Positions 59,531-64,000 of a stretch of DNA of 64,000 bases are shown piece by piece. The stretch's first letter is position 1. Each line of letters begins with the position of its first letter. A program made the translations under genes and the position numbers. The stretch is taken from contig CALMUT010000227.1 in the NCBI GenBank assembly GCA_937872925.1, positions 1 through 64,000 of the forward strand, in the 5' to 3' direction. Below the pieces are notes generated by a model, which ran no database searches, was not told the origin of the DNA, and was given only the letters and a program-made list of their open reading frames with translations. The stretch is from an uncultured Myxococcales bacterium (GTDB lineage Bacteria > Myxococcota_A > Polyangia > Polyangiales > Polyangiaceae).

Positions 59531-61578
59531 TGCCAATGAGGTCACGCCCGCATCAAGAACTCATCGCCCACCGAGGGACCCTGCTGTGGCGTCTGACCGC
59601 GGTGATCTGCGCGCTGCTGTTTGCCCTCGCGTGCCACCACGAGCGGCCCGAGCGTTTGCCGGGCGAGACTGACATTGACGTCAGTGCCGTGCACATCGAG
59701 TCCGCGGGGGGCGGAGCACTGGCGCTTCCGCACTCGGAGCTGTTCATGCTCCTTGGCCTGCGCCCCGGCAGCCTGCTGATCACCAAACGCACCTTCAACG
59801 AGTTTCGTCTGGCGGAAGATCGACGGCGGCTCGTCTCTTGGTGGCAAAGCTACGGCTACTTTGACGTGGAGGTGGCTGAGCCAAAGCTCGACTGGGCCAA
59901 AGACAAGAAGAGCGTGGCAGTGACTTGGAGGGTTGCCGAGGGCGCGCCCTACCACATCGGGTCGATCACGCTGAAGCATGTGCCGCAGGCGCATCAGGCT
60001 GAGCTGCGCCGACTGGTTCCGTTCAAAGTCGGAGACGGAGTCGACCTGGAGGAGTATCGCCTTGCACGCTTGACCCTGGCCGAGCATCTGCAACGGCAGG
60101 GCTACGGGCACGCCAAAGTCGTCAGCCGCACTTTCATCGACAAGAAGCAGAAGCTGCTGCACTGGTTCTACTATGCAGATCCCGGACCCCTCACCCGGAT
60201 CGGCGCTGTCGTGGTTGAAGGTGCACACCGCTTGCCGGAGCGAAGCGCCATCGAGCGCGCCGGACTCTCCGAGGGCGAGCCCTATAGCTTGGCGTTGAAA
60301 GAAAAGGCTGAGCTCGACTTGGTGGATTCGGGCAGCTACGCCTCGGCCGCCATCAAGCCCGACGCGGACGTCGATCGCGTGTTGCCCGGGGACAGGCCGG
60401 ACACCGGCGGGGATCTGAACGACCAGCAAGTCGATGCGGCTGGCAACCTCGTGCCGCGCAAGCTGCCGGAAACCGTCAACATGCGCCTGGTCGTGGTGGA
60501 GGCGCCCCGGACACAGCTCAGACTGCGCGCTGGCGCCGAAGCGGATCCGTCCCGGGGTGACACCTATGTCGGTGCGCGTCTGTGGCTCCGGGACCTTTTG
60601 GGTCCCTATCACCACGTAGTGCTCGATGGGCGTGTGGGATACGGCGTGAGCTGGAAGGACGAAGACGACGAATTGTCGGGTCCCTACGGCGAAGCCCTGG
60701 TGCGTTACATCAAGAGCGGACTGTTCGGACGCATCGGCGATTTTCGCCTCAGCGGCCGCTACCGCGACCTGCTCTACCCGGGCTTTCAGCTGCGGGAAGT
60801 GGCGACGGGGCCGGGGGTGCGCTCGACGCTCGCGCCGGGGGTGTTCCTAGAGCTCGACACTCTGTTCCGCTATGAAGACACGCGAGCCTTCGGCGGATTT
60901 GCTCCTGCGGTGCAAGGGGACTTTGATCTAACCACAGAAGCGAGCAAGTTGGCGGAGCTAGACGCGAGCTTCGTTTGGGACAAGCGCAACGATCCGATCG
61001 AGCCCAGCAGTGGCCACTTGGTTCAGCTCGCGGCCGCGTTTGCACCGGGCGGCGCATTGGGCACGGAGCGCTACCTGCGCCTCGACCCGGAACTGCGTGG
61101 CTTTGCCGCGTTGGGCGATAGTTGGTCACTCGGAGCGCGGGTGGGCGGCGCTTGGGTGCTTGCGGACGATGGCGCGGTCCCGACCAGTATTCGCGCTTTC
61201 GGCGGTGGCGCTTTCGGGCATCGCGGCTTCGGGCGCTTGCGGCTCTCTCCGGAAGCTACTTGCGCTGCCGGAGCGACGTGCACGACCGAGCTCGTGGGGG
61301 GCAAGAGCCTGCTTGAGTCGACCCTCGAGCTGCGCTTCCTGCCGTTTCGCAAGCCCTTCGGGCTTGCGGTCTTCGGCGACGTCGGCGGCGCTGGCAAAGA
61401 TGCAAACCCGCTTGAAGACGGCGTGGCCGCGGCCGTCGGTTTCGGGCCACGCCTACGACTCTGGTACCTGCCCATCAGTTTGGATTTCTCGGTTCGACTG
61501 CTCAATCGTGGACAAACTGAGGCTTTCGACGAACTCGACACGTACTTGGTATTCTTGCGTATCGGAGAGGCATTTTGA
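59530..61578 (+). CDS. TamA/BamA-like Omp85 outer-membrane protein
   Basis: 682 aa from ATG 59530 in a TGATG overlap with glnE (GTG 59527 also possible). The N-terminal hydrophobic segment ends FALAC, so it may be exported as a lipoprotein, unusual for Omp85. Two or three POTRA-like beta-alpha-alpha-beta-beta units follow (RRLVSWWQSYGYFDVEVAEP, then LTLAEHLQRQGYGHAKVVS), then a 16-strand barrel region with the lid-loop motif FGGGAFGHRGFGRLR and a terminal aromatic Phe. Its stop overlaps the TamB-like gene, the classical tamA-tamB arrangement for outer-membrane assembly or lipid transport. Confidence 0.85.
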   Translation: MPMRSRPHQELIAHRGTLLWRLTAVICALLFALACHHERPERLPGETDIDVSAVHIESAGGGALALPHSELFMLLGLRPGSLLITKRTFNEFRLAEDRRRLVSWWQSYGYFDVEVAEPKLDWAKDKKSVAVTWRVAEGAPYHIGSITLKHVPQAHQAELRRLVPFKVGDGVDLEEYRLARLTLAEHLQRQGYGHAKVVSRTFIDKKQKLLHWFYYADPGPLTRIGAVVVEGAHRLPERSAIERAGLSEGEPYSLALKEKAELDLVDSGSYASAAIKPDADVDRVLPGDRPDTGGDLNDQQVDAAGNLVPRKLPETVNMRLVVVEAPRTQLRLRAGAEADPSRGDTYVGARLWLRDLLGPYHHVVLDGRVGYGVSWKDEDDELSGPYGEALVRYIKSGLFGRIGDFRLSGRYRDLLYPGFQLREVATGPGVRSTLAPGVFLELDTLFRYEDTRAFGGFAPAVQGDFDLTTEASKLAELDASFVWDKRNDPIEPSSGHLVQLAAAFAPGGALGTERYLRLDPELRGFAALGDSWSLGARVGGAWVLADDGAVPTSIRAFGGGAFGHRGFGRLRLSPEATCAAGATCTTELVGGKSLLESTLELRFLPFRKPFGLAVFGDVGGAGKDANPLEDGVAAAVGFGPRLRLWYLPISLDFSVRLLNRGQTEAFDELDTYLVFLRIGEAF

Positions 61579-64000
61579 AAACCGACGACGGCGACTCGGT
61601 TCGGGAGGTATCCCGCGCTCGCCGTGTGGTGCGTTTCGCACTGCGGGGCGGGGTTGCGCTCGTCGCCGTGATCTTGGCGCTTCTCGGGCTGCTCCACACG
61701 GGGCCCGGGCAAAACCTCATTCGCACGCGGGTCGTGTCGGCGCTGAACGCGAAGATGCATGGCAGCGCGTCCCTGGACGAGCTGCAGGTGTCCCTGTTCT
61801 CTGGCGTGCGCCTGTCTGGGCTCACGTTGAGAGACGCCGCGGGGACCGAGGTCGTTCGAGTTGAAACACTATCCACAAAGCTGACGCTCTCCAAGTTGCT
61901 CAGTGGCGAGATCGCCGTGGAGCACCTGAGACTGCATGGCGTCCGACTTGCCCTCACCGAAGTTGAAGCTGGGGGAACCAATCTTGGTACGTTGTTCAAG
62001 AAGACGCCGCCCAAGCCGAAGACCACGTCTAGCAAGAAGAAGTCTCGGCGGATTTCGGTTGGGCAGATCGACGTTGCTGACGTGGGGCTCACTCTGGAAA
62101 AGCTCGACGGCTCCTCCCTCAACGTCAGCGGAGTCTCCCTTGCCGGTCACGCCACGGCAGTGCCAGACGACAAGACTGTCGCCCTGACCCTGGAGAAGAT
62201 CGCCTTCGGTCTTGAACGAAAGAATCAAGGCACGACGCTCTCGGTGGCGGACTTTCAGTCGGCGCTACAGATCGATATCGTACAGGGGTCGGGCACTGTC
62301 AGCGTGAAACGCACGGCTGCGAAGCTTGCCCTGACGCGAAAGGACAAGCCGGCGTTTTCGACGCCAGTGGCCTTCAACGGCGTCGATCTGGAGGTAGCCC
62401 CGGGCAGTCTTTCGGCGACTTTGGAAAAGCTTGGGGCAGGCCTGGCGCTGCTCGACTCGCTGAAGCTCAGCGGTAGCGCCGAGTCCGGTGCCCTGACCGG
62501 CGATCAGAGCGCGGTCGTCGCCGGTCTGAGCTTGCGGAAAGACAAGCTCAACGTGCTGCTGGGCAAGGAGTTGCTTGCCTCGGACCTTTCTCTCCAGGCC
62601 AAGGTGGGCGGGCCGCCTGCGGCGCTTTCCGTGGCCGTTGACGTGCAGTCTGCCGGTGGCACGCTGAAGCTATCCGGTAGCGTGGACGTGTCGAAAATCG
62701 AGCGGCCGAGCTACGATCTCACGCTCGAAGGCGACGAAATCGAAAGCGTCAAACTCGTCCACTCGAGCGCGCCTCCCATCACCGTGAAGAAGCTGTCGCT
62801 TCAGATCAAGGGCAGCGAGATCAAAAAAGAGCGCATCGACGCCGACGTCGAGCTGAGCGTCGAACGCTTGACGGTCAAAGGCATCATCATCGACGGCATC
62901 AAGCTGCGCGGTCGCTACGAGCGCGGCACCGTGAAGATCACGTCCCTGTCTATCGACGGCTTGGGGCAGAAATTACGCGCTGATGGCAGCTTCGTCATCG
63001 CCACCCGGGAGCTTTTGCTGAACCTGCGGCCTTCTGGAGACGTGGGCAGGGCGCTTGCGGCGCTCTCCGCGGCGGGGATCCAAATCAAGACCAAGATCCC
63101 ACCCGGCAAGATCGTGCTCCTGGAGGACGAGACGCATCTTCTGGTGTCAGGCAATCTGAATGAAAAGCTCGACGCCGAGGTGAAACAGGCCACGGTGCGC
63201 GCCTTCGGTGGCAGCATCCACGTCCGCGGCGCAGCCAACTTGAACAAGGGCGCGCCCGATGCCGAGGGCAAGCAGAAGTTTGCGTTGGCTGGGTTTTCCG
63301 GCGATGTGCGCTTGAACAATGTCGGCCTGGCGTCTTTGGCGCGCCTGCGGGGTAAGAACCTCCAGGGTTATGACGGTCGGATCAACGGCCGAGTCCAAGT
63401 CAGTGGCACCAAAGAAAGCCCGAAAGCAAAGCTGTCCCTCAGCGTGACGTCCAGACCCGACCGGGCCGGCACGCGCCGTGCTGCGCTGGTCACTCGCGTC
63501 GACGGAAAGATCGGTGCAAGGGGAGCGGAGGTGTCCGTCAAGGCGGTTCGTCGCGACGGGAGTGGCGCTGAGAGCGACGTGCTTTCCCTCGACGCCAATT
63601 TGCCCCTCGATGTGGCGCGCCGGCGCTTGCGGCAGCACGGCGCGCTCCGCGTCACACTGGACCTGCCACGACGCAACCTGTCGAGTCTACGCGACGTGCT
63701 GCCCGATTCGGTTGCGCTCAAGCTGATGAAGTACCCCGACGCAAATGTCGAAGCGCACGCCAAATTCGACGGCACGGCGGCGAAGCCGAGGGGCAGTTTC
63801 GCGTTGGATCTCGATACAGAGCTGCCCTTGCTCGCCGACGCCGGTGGACACCAGCGTCTGGCGCTCCACGGCAGCGTGACACCCACGCCGACGGGCTCCA
63901 AGGTCAAGGCCGAGCTTGGCGCGTGGCTCGACCATCGCAAAGCAAAGCTCGTGGACGGCGACATCGGGGCGGACCTGACTCGCTCCGCAAGCGGCACGGA
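61575..64000 (+). CDS. TamB/AsmA-like protein, 3'-truncated by the window
   Basis: At least 808 residues, open to the end of the window. I place the start at TTG 61575 (GGAGAGG just upstream, TTGA overlap with the TamA-like stop); no ATG is near. One N-terminal membrane helix (residues about 25-45: FALRGGVALVAVILALLGLL) then long beta-strand-rich repeats, with AsmA/TamB-type opening VSLFSGVRLSGLTLRDAAG and repeated LxLxGxxxL strands. A Lys-rich linker (KKTPPKPKTTSSKKK) near residue 140. Such proteins bridge the periplasm as hydrophobic grooves carrying phospholipids, partnered with TamA. The C-terminal DUF490/TamB domain would lie beyond the window. Confidence 0.8.
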   Translation, partial: MKTDDGDSVREVSRARRVVRFALRGGVALVAVILALLGLLHTGPGQNLIRTRVVSALNAKMHGSASLDELQVSLFSGVRLSGLTLRDAAGTEVVRVETLSTKLTLSKLLSGEIAVEHLRLHGVRLALTEVEAGGTNLGTLFKKTPPKPKTTSSKKKSRRISVGQIDVADVGLTLEKLDGSSLNVSGVSLAGHATAVPDDKTVALTLEKIAFGLERKNQGTTLSVADFQSALQIDIVQGSGTVSVKRTAAKLALTRKDKPAFSTPVAFNGVDLEVAPGSLSATLEKLGAGLALLDSLKLSGSAESGALTGDQSAVVAGLSLRKDKLNVLLGKELLASDLSLQAKVGGPPAALSVAVDVQSAGGTLKLSGSVDVSKIERPSYDLTLEGDEIESVKLVHSSAPPITVKKLSLQIKGSEIKKERIDADVELSVERLTVKGIIIDGIKLRGRYERGTVKITSLSIDGLGQKLRADGSFVIATRELLLNLRPSGDVGRALAALSAAGIQIKTKIPPGKIVLLEDETHLLVSGNLNEKLDAEVKQATVRAFGGSIHVRGAANLNKGAPDAEGKQKFALAGFSGDVRLNNVGLASLARLRGKNLQGYDGRINGRVQVSGTKESPKAKLSLSVTSRPDRAGTRRAALVTRVDGKIGARGAEVSVKAVRRDGSGAESDVLSLDANLPLDVARRRLRQHGALRVTLDLPRRNLSSLRDVLPDSVALKLMKYPDANVEAHAKFDGTAAKPRGSFALDLDTELPLLADAGGHQRLALHGSVTPTPTGSKVKAELGAWLDHRKAKLVDGDIGADLTRSASGT

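Overview
The window is a visibly GC-rich, gene-dense bacterial chromosome segment, most likely from a myxobacterium (Myxococcota, Polyangia/Sorangium-like). Supporting signs are a MYXO-CTERM-type C-terminal tail at 53451-54599, many lipoproteins with low-complexity linkers, a complete mevalonate branch instead of DXP genes, Cys-rich knottin-like protein debris, and long chains of ATGA/GTGA start-stop overlaps. No tRNA, rRNA, CRISPR array, insertion sequence or prophage was seen. Both ends cut a gene: a pectate lyase on the left and a TamB-like protein on the right.

Layout. 1-4463: pectate lyase end, a degenerate stretch with a Cys-rich gene remnant, an atypical SDR, a small protein, and a zinc-ribbon/Gly-Pro-repeat membrane protein. 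4583-13563: a respiratory complex I operon nuoE-F-J-K-L-M-N behind a sigma70-like promoter and ending in a bidirectional terminator; nuoA-D and G-I are not here, and NuoL carries a long extra C-terminal domain. 13689-16592: three lipoproteins.

15456-24131: an isoprenoid supply cluster. On the minus strand, polyprenyl synthetase, mevalonate kinase, diphosphomevalonate decarboxylase, phosphomevalonate kinase, HMG-CoA reductase, hisC and a TPR lipoprotein form one chain; type 2 IPP isomerase (fni) is divergent. Together these convert HMG-CoA to IPP/DMAPP and to prenyl diphosphates.

24114-38636: a membrane gene block. Two paralogous multi-TM proteins with a SpeE-like SAM-binding domain and two paralogous GT-C/TMTC-like integral membrane proteins flank a third large membrane protein, a geranylgeranyl-reductase-family flavoprotein and a UbiA prenyltransferase. 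The prenyl enzymes beside the mevalonate genes suggest a prenyl-lipid or lipid-linked glycan function. I consider this the best candidate for an undescribed system.

38861-47395: a coiled-coil/GAF protein with a CheY-like receiver, a large lipoprotein with a hydrolase-like serine motif, a trpF-lipoprotein-trpB-trpA operon, TerC, and a divergent NhaR/LysR-type regulator with a clear dyad upstream. 47445-56488 (minus): ChaC-like cyclotransferase, HExxH lipoprotein, membrane pyrophosphatase whose reading frame is open upstream into a hybrid histidine kinase, a MYXO-CTERM lysozyme-like protein paired with a beta-propeller-like lipoprotein, and a metallophosphoesterase. 56549-64000 (plus): glnE, a TamA-like Omp85 protein and a TamB-like protein, start-stop coupled.

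Functions come from motif recognition by eye; no database search was possible, so family names are firm only where signature motifs are quoted.
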